Below, in pieces: positions 10,552-19,969 of a DNA stretch of 64,000 bases. A program made the translations under genes and the position numbers. Origin of the DNA: Skeletonema tropicum (Eukaryota > Bacillariophyta > Thalassiosirophyceae > Thalassiosirales > Thalassiosiraceae); contig CM074136.1 in the NCBI GenBank assembly GCA_037178625.1, positions 434,001 through 498,000 of the forward strand, given 5' to 3'. Positions within the stretch are counted from its first letter, which is position 1. Every line of letters starts with the position of its first letter. A model generated the notes under the pieces. It saw nothing but the letters and a program-made list of their open reading frames with translations. It had not been told where the DNA came from and made no database searches.

Positions 10552-11640
10552 CTAATTCTTCACGGGTTCAGGAAGTCTTTTTGTTACATCAGTTTTACTC
10601 CAATGATCTCCGGCTCGATCCAAAAGATGCTTGGCATTACCTACTGGAGGATAGGCTTGAGTCAATGACATGAGAAGGTTACGCACGTTGGTCGTACTAA
10701 TGTCACCAACATAAACTGTCGCACATATTCTCATTTTACCCTTTGCCATGTAGTCACAAGATGCAGTAGCATGAAGAGCATCATCCCCAATCATTGACGC
10801 TACATTGTATTCGTATTGATAGTAACGTGTCGTGGTCTCATCATCCGAAAGAATTTCAAGCTCGGGACCTTCTCCTTCTACGAGTATCAAAGGAATAATC
10901 AAGTTAAAAGCCGCTAGTCCAGAGTCGTTGACGTCAGTATGTATGAATCCTCGTTCACACTGTGATACCCCAATGAATGATAAATGATAGGCACTGAGGC
11001 CATTGAGGTTGAAATACGTTCCGATACTTTCCAACACTTTGTCAAAGCCTCCAGCACTAAGGATTGTCAAGTAATCGTCATGAGCGGTCTCATCAGTTGG
11101 CGAGAGCCAGTGCATATTCGACTTCCAATGACTCTTTGGACGATGTACCATCCAATTCTGATTTTGGAAAGTCACTAATTTCTCTTGACCTGGATTGTAC
11201 GGAGGTCCATCAATCACTAAGCTGCGGTAAAAATCTGTGATTCCCATGTTATTTGCATAAGTTCGAAGCTCATGTAGTAATGTTGATGGTAAAGCAACAC
11301 GATACATGTTTTTGGAGATGCGATTTCCTCCGCCCCATGACATTGCCTTAATGATGTTATCTTCACTATCGTTATTGACTTCTTTGTCAAATAATAAGTC
11401 ACTGTCAACAATTTCTTCATCGAGCGTGGCATCACTTGCAGTATCAAGATCTGTGGTTTGCAGATTGTTCAAGTATTCCGTAACAGTATACTGCAATTTT
11501 GGCAAGAATCTTCTTGGTGACGATGGAAGCTGTGACATACATCCACATATTGGAGGAGGAGCAACAGTGACAAACGCTTGAACGGCATGAAACAGCAGTG
11601 CTGTTGTTACGGCTACTGAGATTTTCACCGATCGGCCCAT
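10552..11640 (-). CDS. 2OG-Fe(II) oxygenase-like protein with signal/plastid leader
   Basis: A single 362-residue exon starts at ATG 11640. Residues 1-22 form a hydrophobic signal segment ending AVQAF followed by VTVAPP, a weak version of the diatom plastid motif, so the protein enters the secretory route and perhaps the plastid. The C-terminal half has the spacing of a double-stranded beta-helix dioxygenase: His234 and Asp236 (GFIHTDVN), a second His at 290 (GDDALHATAS), and Arg304 (MRICATVYVGD) as the likely 2-oxoglutarate anchor. Between them lies FNLIIPLILVEGEGPELEIL, like the core strands of prolyl 4-hydroxylase relatives. The substrate is unknown. The fold assignment is inferred from motif spacing; it could be a catalytically dead relative. 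Confidence 0.6.
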   Translation of the reverse strand: MGRSVKISVAVTTALLFHAVQAFVTVAPPPICGCMSQLPSSPRRFLPKLQYTVTEYLNNLQTTDLDTASDATLDEEIVDSDLLFDKEVNNDSEDNIIKAMSWGGGNRISKNMYRVALPSTLLHELRTYANNMGITDFYRSLVIDGPPYNPGQEKLVTFQNQNWMVHRPKSHWKSNMHWLSPTDETAHDDYLTILSAGGFDKVLESIGTYFNLNGLSAYHLSFIGVSQCERGFIHTDVNDSGLAAFNLIIPLILVEGEGPELEILSDDETTTRYYQYEYNVASMIGDDALHATASCDYMAKGKMRICATVYVGDISTTNVRNLLMSLTQAYPPVGNAKHLLDRAGDHWSKTDVTKRLPEPVKN

Positions 11641-11683
11641 GGTGATAAGGTATTATTGATGGATTGATAGATTGTCGAATGCA

Positions 11684-11943
11684 TCCACATCACTGCTTGA
11701 ATTTCAGGCTCTCATCCTATCCTACCTCAACGTGCGTCACACAAGCACAAACACAGCTTACCAAGACATCATCTAGAGAAATGCGAGCCCATACTTAGCC
11801 CTACGGGCGATGAAGGACGCATACGGGCGATGAAAGACCTCATTTTCATTACAGCGCTCGCAGTGAAGACTTTTTTGCTGCGTGCTAGTGTGTAACGATG
11901 CGACACCGACCAACCTTCGTTTTCGTGGAGTGAGTTGCACGAT
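11684..11943 (+). repeat. Dispersed repeat of about 250 bp, copy 1
   Basis: The stretch starting ATCCACATCACTGCTTGAAT is repeated in the same orientation at 19566-19803, with short indels. Matching segments include CTACCTCAACGTGCGTCACA and ATGCGACACCGACCAACCTT. Copy 1 lies just upstream of the oxygenase-like gene (start 11640), so it may contain that gene's promoter. No TIR, LTR or coding frame identifies it. Confidence 0.8.
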
Positions 11944-13560
11944 CTTCATCCAGTCACCAAACTTTTGAAACCTCGGTTTATCTAATTTACAACGAAATTT
12001 TCACTTGTACTACTCTCTCCTGAGTTTGTTACGCTTGCTTTGCCTTGCATCTTCAAATTCAACTCTCGTACTCGCCACAGGTACTTCTCCTGCTCTTCCA
12101 AATACGATACACTTTCCAGCTTGCTTTCAACAACAATATCCACATACCAATGCTTTTCACATAGTTGTACCTATTTGTTTCGCTGCTTCGACATCGTCTT
12201 CCAGCTTCAACTCTACCTTCATTCTACCTTCATTGTTCAGGGCATCCACTGAATGTGACCTTCGCAATTGCCCATGTTCGTGCGTCTCGGTTTCAGCTGC
12301 ATCAAACTTCACTTCAGTCTTTTCCAGACTTATCTCCGTATTATACGCACTCTTGCCAATACATCGTTCCGTGCCATTGTACAGAACTTCTAAACTGCAG
12401 TCGTACTCCAATACCGCATTGTTTCTGCTACTACTCATTCCGACTTGCTCATGTGCTATCTCTACTCTTTCGAGGCACTACGGAAGCCCTATGTCACAGG
12501 ATATGACTCTCTTCCGGTATTCCAATACCGTTACGACAGTCATTCTTCCTGTTCACACGTGTCAAGTAGCAACCACGGTAAGAACCCGTGATTGATCCTC
12601 TCACACAAGATGGCGTCGCACGTTGGTGCTCCTTCATCACCTTTGGGAATAGCCCACTCTTCTTCTTTAGCTGTAAGCTTTAGTAGTCACCATGATATCC
12701 GTGTTCCTAGTGGTCTCTTCTGGCTCTAGTTGCACAATCAATACCGGTCCTATTTGCTTGTGACACCCTAAACCATTGGCTTATCGGGGCTGCATCAGCG
12801 AGTGCATCAGTGTTGTGATAATTCATCTCTTAAACAAATTATGGCATGAATCTACAGCTATTCAACGCACGCCGCTTGTAGCCTGTCCCAATAGAACAAG
12901 ACTCCCTACAGCGAGTTGAACATCTCTTCTTCCGATATCTCCTGTACCAACTCGTTGCCTTGCCTTACTACTATGCTCAATATAAACTCCAGCTCCAGCA
13001 CCATCCAAACAATCAAGAGTATGAGAATGTTGAGCTACATCAATCACTCTCCCCCGCTTGACATTGTCATGTCTCATCATGCGACCTTCATTCATGTCAC
13101 AATCACCCAGCTCCCGTTCGCCGTAACATCTACCGCGAACTTCACACGCTACTAACTGACAACTCCGTGTCACTATTCTCGGCCACTTCTGCGCCATCTT
13201 GAGAAAGTCGAGTATCACTCAACACTCTTCCCTGCTTGACATTCAAATCATCGTACCATACATTGAATTTCCATTCCCCCCATTCAGCCTACCTTTGCCG
13301 ACCGCCCTCTTTTACGAGCTATCTCTATCTTTGCCGACGACCGCCCTCTTCGCCGAGCTATCTTTACTTTTACCGACTGTCCACTTCTCCGAGCTAGTCA
13401 CCACCTTTGTACCTAATTCATGCATCTCAACTTTATGAATGCACATCTCTCTTTGGTCATCACTCGCTTCATTTCTTGCCACGTTTCTGATATCCTTCCC
13501 TTGATCATCCAGTGTAGCAACGTTTGATACTATATTATGTTGCTCACCTGTAACACAGGC
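11944..13560 (-). other. Decayed repetitive region, possibly old minus-strand coding
   Basis: The plus strand is C/T-rich. On the minus strand several short frames look related: the frame at 12438-12157 (NNAVLEYDCSLEVLYN, then EVKFDAAETETHEHGQ) and the one at 13218-12862 (CEVRGRCYGERELGDCDMNE) share a pattern of acidic segments ending in NEG. At 13293-13400 three imperfect 36-38-bp tandem units read SS-KRAV-GK on the minus strand. Stops break the reading. I infer a degraded gene with internal repeats. It could equally be non-coding repetitive DNA. Confidence 0.3.
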
Positions 13561-13626
13561 TCTAGCTCACAACTTGGCGGCATTAAATAATAAGGAGAAT
13601 GGGCAGCAATGGAAATAGTCTAAAAT

Positions 13627-13881
13627 GAGATTCCCGGATGGACACCAGACGAGTGGCGATCTCAATTCATGCAGATCGAAACTATCTTCAAGAATGCCGG
13701 AGGTGTGCCTCACACAGAAAAGTACTTTGGTATGGGATTGGACGGTAATGGCTTGATGCGACCGTTTATGAAGGTGGTCCCGCAAGATGTGTTCAATGAG
13801 AAACAGAAGGAGGAGTTTCGTGCGTATGCTAATAAAGTGGATCCGGAGGGACTGTTTTGGTCAGGATACGACACACTCTGA
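13627..13881 (+). pseudogene. C-terminal fragment of an FAD-linked lactone oxidase
   Basis: The frame from about 13627 reads PGWTPDEWRSQFMQIETIFK, then NAGGVPHTEKYFG, and ends KVDPEGLFWSGYDTL. This is the C-terminal end of the D-arabinono-1,4-lactone oxidase domain, whose members finish with a similar DP-G-F segment. An in-frame TAA lies just upstream near 13621, and no FAD-binding half is visible. It is therefore either an orphan duplicated end or the last exon of a gene whose other exons I cannot recognise in the low-complexity DNA upstream. The fragment has about 85 codons, with family-conserved Trp, His and Gly residues still in place. Confidence 0.55.
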
Positions 13882-14901
13882 AGAGAAATGGTGTGGTAAA
13901 CACAATGCAATAGGCACACTTCTCTCCTCCAGCAATTCGATGATCCAATCTTTTACCAAATAATTTCGTCAATCGCTTATCACAGTATTGACTTTTTCCT
14001 TCTTTGTTGGCGGCATCATCATATCTTCCGTCTCTTCCTTCCTTTTGAGCACATTTTAGCCGCTACACACCGCTAATTTGTTGTTACTTCTAGCAGACGC
14101 CGCGGTAGTCTAATAGCAAACGGCGACATGACTACGTTTAGTTGTTCTCTGCTTACGGACGGCGCAGGCGTACGAAGGATGGAGGACGGCACAGGCGGAA
14201 GAAGGAAGAGGATTAATTACAATACTTACTTGTGACGATGCCTCCAAAATGTGTGTGTGGGGCTTTAAGTAATTTCTGTGCTACGGTAAACTACGTATCA
14301 CTGGTATTTTGAACAAGAAAAGCATCTGTGAATGGCTGAGAAGACTCTTGAGTCGACTGAGAGCTACTTCTTTGTGAAGTAGATCTGCCACCTGTACTGT
14401 ACAATAAATATGAAATTTGGTCATCATTAGGTGACGACGGCTGTTATCGGGCCATTGTTGCTCTCATAAGTAGAGTGCTTGAATGGCAGCTAGTCCTGCT
14501 GAGCCGTTTGCCTTACAAACCGTTCTCCCGAATATTTGTGTGTAGTAGGTGCTTGGGTCTGGGCTTTTGTAGGATCCCCCGTAGTGATAGTTTCGTTGTT
14601 TTGATTTCCAAATTGAGTCGGCTCGTTCTAGGATGTTTGTGGTGTGTTTTAGTAAAAGCTTGGTGCGTGAGCCATGTTGGAGGCGTTTGGGAATTTGGAC
14701 TTGTCAGTGGATAAAAAATCGCTAAATATCGAGGTCGATGTACATAGGAATTTATACAAAATATAGCGTCAATATTCGCCGAGCGAGAAAGATTTTAGCA
14801 TGAAAGCAACCACGAGTGAAGACTTGGACTTGCCCCTGCCTACCTTGCCACTTCTGCTTGATACATCGTAGTTGATAGAAAGACGGAAGAAAATTTCAAC
14901 G
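13882..14901. other. Intergenic
   Basis: No supported gene. A 79-codon frame at 14475-14714 (+) is Cys-, Leu- and Val-rich and looks fortuitous. The last 200 bases are presumably the promoter and 5' UTR of the ankyrin-type gene that starts at 14902. Confidence 0.4.
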
Positions 14902-16464
14902 ATGAGCGAGAACGGCAATAATGGCAGAGAATCAGCTGAAGTGCTGTCGAATGAATTGATTAGTTATTGTTCATCAGACTTGCTTTCTGAGGAAGGCCTG
15001 CGTGAATTAATTGAGCGACGTGAATTGACACCCAATAATGACAACGGCAAAATCAATTATGGATTCTTCTTCGATGCATGCGATAATGAAAGAGTTACAG
15101 AGGGAATAATTCAATGCCTTCTCGAATATTTCCCTGATGCTGCCGGTGCTACTAATGAGGATGGGTGGTCGCCCCTCCATGTTGCATGCGGCTACAACGA
15201 AAGTGTGACGCGGGGTATAATACAACTCCTCATCGATGCAGCTCCCGACTCTGTTCGCAGTGCAGACAGTGAGGGTATGATGCCTCTACACTGGTTATGC
15301 GAGGATAAACAGTTGGATGAGTCAGTTTCATTGGAAATTTTGCAGCTGCTTATCGAGAAGCACCCTGAAGCAGTCCGGCATGCTAGTAATTACGGCACTC
15401 TTCCAATTCACGAGGCGAGTGAGACAAAATCTCCTGACTTTTGCCGTGTGTTAATCGATGCGCATCCTGGATCTGAGCAAATAGCCAATGCTCACGGTTG
15501 GTTGCCTCTTCATAGTGCATGTTACTCAAACACTGCTGCCACCTACAAGTATTTGTACAAACTCTACCCCGATGCCATCAATCATGCATCAACGCAGGGA
15601 TATTATCCAATTCACTCCGCAATTTCAGGCATGTCCATGCGAGGAAACCCAGAGAGTGCCATTGGAACCGTGCAATACCTGTTGGATTGCGATCCCAATG
15701 TGACATTTCAGAAGTGTGAAGGACAGTCTCTTCTTCATTTTGCTTGCAGGTGGTATTATGATGATTCAAATATAGATGCTGCTCTTGAAATCATCAAAGC
15801 AATTTACGATGCACACCCAGAAGCGATCGAAGACAATATCATTGCGTCCAATAGCCAACGCTATCACGGACAAGTACAAGCATTCATCAACTCACAGTTA
15901 GTCTATGCTCGTCAAGCTAAAGATCACCGTCTAATGATGACACCTGATGGCAATGGACAACTCCCGCTGCACAAAGCACTTCAGAACAATGTCAGGCTTG
16001 GCTCAATCAAACTGCTGGTGAAAGGCAATCCTTCTGCGATTAGAAATATCGATGATAGCGGTGCATTACCCCTGCATATTGCGTGTCAGCATCATGAATC
16101 CATTAGCGTTGTCAAGTACCTGGTCAGCCTTGCAGATATCACACTTGATGCAATTGATAGGCAAGGGAACACCGCCCTTCATTATGCTTGTCGTGGTGCT
16201 AGACATAGAACCATTGCGATGTTGCTGGAAACATATGATGCTGTTTCAGTATCGAAACGAAATGCGCAAAAGAAGCTTCCAATCGATTTGCTTTGGGAAA
16301 GTGATGCAGTGGAGGAGAGGGAGAGCGTCGAATACATCGAGAGTGTCTTTAGGCTCCTGAAGGCTTATCCCGAGACGATCATGAACTACAGTGCAAAACA
16401 ACAAGCCAACACGTCTGGCTCTTCAACTGAGAATGAAAAGAAGAGAAAGTTGGGTGCAGTGTGA
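14902..16464 (+). CDS. Ankyrin-type LPLHxAC repeat protein, intact
   Basis: One exon of 520 residues starts at ATG 14902, in the context ACGATGAGC; an upstream in-frame TTG is not used as the start here. The N-terminal cap (residues 20-50) carries LLSEEGLRELIERRELTPNN. About eleven repeats of 33-40 residues follow, with cores such as SPLHVACGYN, MPLHWLC, LPLHSACYSN, LPLHIACQHH and TALHYACRGA. This helical repeat type makes protein-protein contacts. The protein ends in ENEKKRKLGAV, whose KKRK could act as a nuclear signal. Intact repeats, no lesions and the most diverged sequence of the local copies suggest a functional older member. The partner is unknown. It lies between the two arms of the inverted ankyrin duplication. 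Confidence 0.85.
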   Translation: MSENGNNGRESAEVLSNELISYCSSDLLSEEGLRELIERRELTPNNDNGKINYGFFFDACDNERVTEGIIQCLLEYFPDAAGATNEDGWSPLHVACGYNESVTRGIIQLLIDAAPDSVRSADSEGMMPLHWLCEDKQLDESVSLEILQLLIEKHPEAVRHASNYGTLPIHEASETKSPDFCRVLIDAHPGSEQIANAHGWLPLHSACYSNTAATYKYLYKLYPDAINHASTQGYYPIHSAISGMSMRGNPESAIGTVQYLLDCDPNVTFQKCEGQSLLHFACRWYYDDSNIDAALEIIKAIYDAHPEAIEDNIIASNSQRYHGQVQAFINSQLVYARQAKDHRLMMTPDGNGQLPLHKALQNNVRLGSIKLLVKGNPSAIRNIDDSGALPLHIACQHHESISVVKYLVSLADITLDAIDRQGNTALHYACRGARHRTIAMLLETYDAVSVSKRNAQKKLPIDLLWESDAVEERESVEYIESVFRLLKAYPETIMNYSAKQQANTSGSSTENEKKRKLGAV

Positions 16465-17253
16465 ATGGAATTGTTCATGCTGCAGGTACACTTCTTATTT
16501 CTGATAGCAAGCGTATTATGATATCTTCTTCTTGTGTAAATGAATTTAGTGACTTCATTACCCCGTATGGCACCGCTTAACTTGTCCAAGACATCACTCG
16601 ATCCTTCAATCTCAATCCAACATCAATCTTCAGGGAAGGTCCGAACGACACTGTTTACAGTCGCCACCTACTGCTATTGCTGACTCCTCGCCTGCATATA
16701 TTTGGGTTCATGTTGAATCGCCGATAGTCAGCAGGGACATGAGGCCAACTAGTTTGAGTCCAACTGCCTTCGTTGGATCATTCCAGCAGATAATGTTAAA
16801 GAAGGCTTAGATCTTGGCTCATATTCACGTCGCTACACGTATAAAATGTGTCGCAATACATCTAGCTCTACGCTCAATTGGCCTTCATCAGGACGCATAC
16901 GAGACTGTAGCATCGTCGCTACTAGTGTAGTTTGCATGAGCCGTGTATCGTATATGTCCTTTCTCACTATTGTTGCCAACTATAATGCAACTCTAGTAGC
17001 GGATATTGCTTGAATTAATGATGCTAGACTCACAGATCGATCTATAAGGTTGCTGTATACACTACAGATGGCATATCCGAGGTTAGAGTTGATATGTTGT
17101 CTATATGCATGCATAGACGAGGTTCGATGACTAAAACGTTCACAAGCACAAATAATATAGTCACAATATATGTTTTGAAGAGGGCATTGGGCTTGACAAA
17201 GATTGAGTAGCATATTGATATTCGAGCTACAGATGACATACCCGAGGTTGGAG
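16465..17253. other. Intergenic with an imperfect internal duplication
   Basis: No gene is seen from 16465 to about 16980. At 17055-17120 and 17224-17285 a stretch of about 60 bp is repeated in the same orientation (CTACAGATG-CATA-CCGAGGTT-GAGTT). The second copy overlaps the end of the BTB/SAM pseudogene, so the duplication appears to have copied its 3' end. Confidence 0.5.
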
Positions 17254-17857
17254 TTAATACGTCGTCCACACGGATGCATAGTCGACTCCAAGCATCTTCA
17301 ATCCTTCCTTATCCAAGGCAAATAACTCAGTGTCCTTGATTTTATTCTCAAGAAACATTTGTGATACATCCTCTGGGACGTCTTTGATACTCGTCACCCA
17401 TTGAGTGGATTTTCGGTCGGTTGCTCTGCTCTGTCCACTTGGTGTTATCAAATTGCTGTGCAAGAACTGAATCTTCAATAACCTGCAATGAGGTACGATG
17501 TGTCGCCATCATTGTGCCACTGACATTCAACGTGACGATAACACTTGTAATACGTTCACCCACAAACGAGTCAATGAATTGTTCTTCTTTGAGGAAGCTT
17601 TCTTCAAGTGAGAGTATGTCTGCTTCCAACTCTTTTAGGATCTCCCACTTCTTTTTGATAGCTGCAGTAATCTTTTCGCCTAGCCCAGGAGATCCGGACG
17701 TTGTCGAATCATTTGCTGGAACAGTTGCTTTGTCGCTAAAGAAAGGGCGATTGGTGACTGTAGCTGGCTTATCGCCTCCCACGAAAATCTTTGGGAATTT
17801 GGTGATGAATTTCAACCTCAACTTTAACCGGTACTCGACGTCGCTCACGTCCGTCAC
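17254..17857 (-). pseudogene. BTB(T1)-SAM-like protein remnant
   Basis: On the minus strand the frame from 17857 reads a helical segment (KKKWEILKELEADILSLEES) followed by VIVTLNVSGTMMATHRTSL and VIEDSVLAQQFDN, the start of a KCTD-type BTB/T1 domain. Near 17420 the homologous reading moves to another frame that encodes WVTSIKDVPEDVSQMFLENK, then IKDTELFALDKEGLKMLGVD, the core of a SAM-type domain. A frameshift thus separates the two, most of the BTB domain is missing, and no ATG opens the N-terminal frame. Diatom genomes carry many BTB proteins of this form, which act as oligomerising adaptors. This copy is probably dead. Confidence 0.55.
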
Positions 17858-18568
17858 ATCAAAAAATCAAAAATCATCAAAAAGAGCAACGAACAGTATG
17901 TTGTATCGTAGGTACTTATGAGATCAATCATGTCGCCAACACTGACCGCATCATCTCTTGCCCGACACGGCCAGCTACCGTCCATTCATCCACCGCTATT
18001 TGGACCAAGCACAGCCTGTTGACGTGCAGACTTCGTGCAGTTTGAGCAGTTGAGGGCCTATCCCGTCACACCTGCTACCAGTAGCGCTCCAAAAGCCCAT
18101 GACACATTTGCAGCCTTCTATCTCTCTAGCGGAATGATCGGGGATCGGCGTTTCCGCCTTCACAGATGGGGAGTGAGGTGTAGGTAGATAATGTCTCTCA
18201 TTGTTCCTATGAAAGATGTAACTAGTTTATGACACTACTTTTAGTTCCAAGTAATTCGAGTCCAATGCGATCTTGATCTTAGCCCTATTGAAATTCACTC
18301 ATGCAAGTGTGGTCACTCTCACTCTAAGTTTCAGAGTGAATGTAATTGCTTCTATTGCTATTGTGGCACTTGCTCCACGGACAGGACTTGCTCGATCCAC
18401 TTCCTCTACTTGTTGTGAGGTGTGGATGAGATGTGAGGCGAGGGTTGAATGAGAGGGTGAGTGTTGTGAATCGGTCCGTATTGTGCCACATCAGACTGTC
18501 CTGCACAGGACTGCATCGAATACTTCAGAATAAAGCCAACGACACAGCAATGCTAGTGCTCTGATGTA
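17858..18568. other. Intergenic
   Basis: No gene recognised. A small inverted repeat (CTCACTCT, then AGAGTGA) lies near 18316-18340. Confidence 0.35.
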
Positions 18569-18841
18569 ATGAAGCTGTTAAAACATTACTTTTATGTACT
18601 ATCACTGCTCCTCGAAACGATGATGAACCGTCATTACCACTCCACCCTCTCATCTACCATCTGCCTCGCTACAATTATTTCATGCCCTGCTCTATTCTTC
18701 CTTGGATGGGTGCTATTGATACTATTGGATCTTTTTTCAGTTGTTGTAGTATGTAATTACTTATGTAGTGGAATCGTCGAGCGGAAGCTGCTTCCAAATG
18801 GGCTATCGAGTACCGCATCAACCTCTAACACCGCTCGGTAA
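18569..18841 (+). CDS. Possible small membrane protein, uncertain
   Basis: An ATG-started frame of 90 codons has two hydrophobic stretches (about residues 30-45 and 46-66, LFFLGWVLLILLDLFSVVVV) and a short Ser/Thr-rich tail. No family is recognised and no neighbour supports it. It could be chance in AT-rich DNA. Confidence 0.2.
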   Translation: MKLLKHYFYVLSLLLETMMNRHYHSTLSSTICLATIISCPALFFLGWVLLILLDLFSVVVVCNYLCSGIVERKLLPNGLSSTASTSNTAR

Positions 18842-19171
18842 TAAGGAATACGAATTATTGTGCCAAACCAAAAGGCAGCTCTCTCTGAGACAATGTTGAG
18901 CCCGTGTGTTGAGCTTCTATATCAAGGTAAGCTAAGATTGCGCCAGGTCTGCCGAAATAGCAAGTTAAGCCATCACATCACTAGCTTGCCTGTTTGGTTC
19001 GATAATATCTTCAAACGAATTAGAAGAGAACGCAGTTTCAGCGCAAAACCGCAGCAGCAACAATGCAAGAGGAATCTTGAAAAGGACGAGAAGTAATTTA
19101 GATGATGGCATGTTAGTGGAAGAAACGGATGAAGTCATGACTGTGATGTTTGGTAAGGTTGACATGACACA

Positions 19172-19265
19172 TATATGTAACAGAAATTTTAAAGTACGTC
19201 TGGTGGGCCCTCAAGAGGCGACATTATCTACACTAAGTGATAACGAACATGTGCTGCAGTAGCTG
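19172..19265 (-). mobile_element. Truncated SINE copy
   Basis: The sequence AAATTTTAAAGTACGTC and the following GGCCCTCAAGAGGCGACATT correspond to the tail half of the SINE at 6784-7100. It is bracketed by a 16-bp direct repeat, AGGTTGACATGACACA, at 19156-19171 and 19266-19281. The tRNA-like head with its A and B boxes is absent, so this looks like a 5'-truncated insertion of the same family. Confidence 0.6.
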
Positions 19266-19322
19266 AGGTTGACATGACACAGATATCTAATCTGAGATTA
19301 ACTTTGTATTTATTATAAAGTA

Positions 19323-19333
19323 GGGGGGGGGGG
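19323..19333. repeat. Poly-G tract
   Basis: A run of eleven G lies in otherwise AT-rich intergenic DNA. It has no gene context that would give it meaning and is a likely site of length variation. Confidence 0.9.
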
Positions 19334-19565
19334 AGTAATGTAATCATAGTAGGAATAAGTATATAACTCACGTTCTACTAAGTGATAACTTTTCCAGTAG
19401 TTCGATACACGTAGCTTGCAGAGCCAAATCAAGTCCCCTTCTCCTCTTCCAAAGAAGCGTCTCGACCTGGGCAATTACCGTAAAAGAGTGTAGGTAAGGT
19501 GCAGCCATTGAGCAAGAAGTTTGTGAAGAATGTCTTAACTAGTGTTATTGATGGGTATTCAAATA

Positions 19566-19803
19566 TCCACATCACTGCTTGAATTTCAGGCTCTCATCCT
19601 ATCCTACCTCAACGTGCGTCACACAAGCACAAACACAGCTTACCAAGACGACCTCTCTAGCTAGAGGTGCAGAGCACATAGCCCATACGGGCGATGAAGG
19701 AACTTATTTTCATTGCAGCACTCGCAGTGAAGACTTTTGGTGCGTGCTAGTGTGTAACGATGCGACACCGACCAACCTTCGTTTTCGTGAGAGAGTTGCG
19801 ATC
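19566..19803 (+). repeat. Dispersed repeat of about 250 bp, copy 2
   Basis: Direct copy of 11684-11943 (see that entry). This copy has an extra CTCTCTAGCTAGAG motif near 19652 that the other lacks. It lies about 170 bp beyond the 3' end of the coiled-coil gene, where it is unlikely to act as a promoter for a recognised gene. Confidence 0.8.
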
Positions 19804-19969
19804 TGTGAACCAATTCGCATCAAACTCAGGCCTAAATAGTCGTTGCTGTAGAGGTCACAAAGAGCTAGGAGTAGTAGATTAATGTTCATTGTTCATATGT
19901 TGATATTTAGTGGTGTGTTCAGCTTCGGTAGATCGAGTCTCATTCTGTGTACATCTTTTGATTTGTTGC

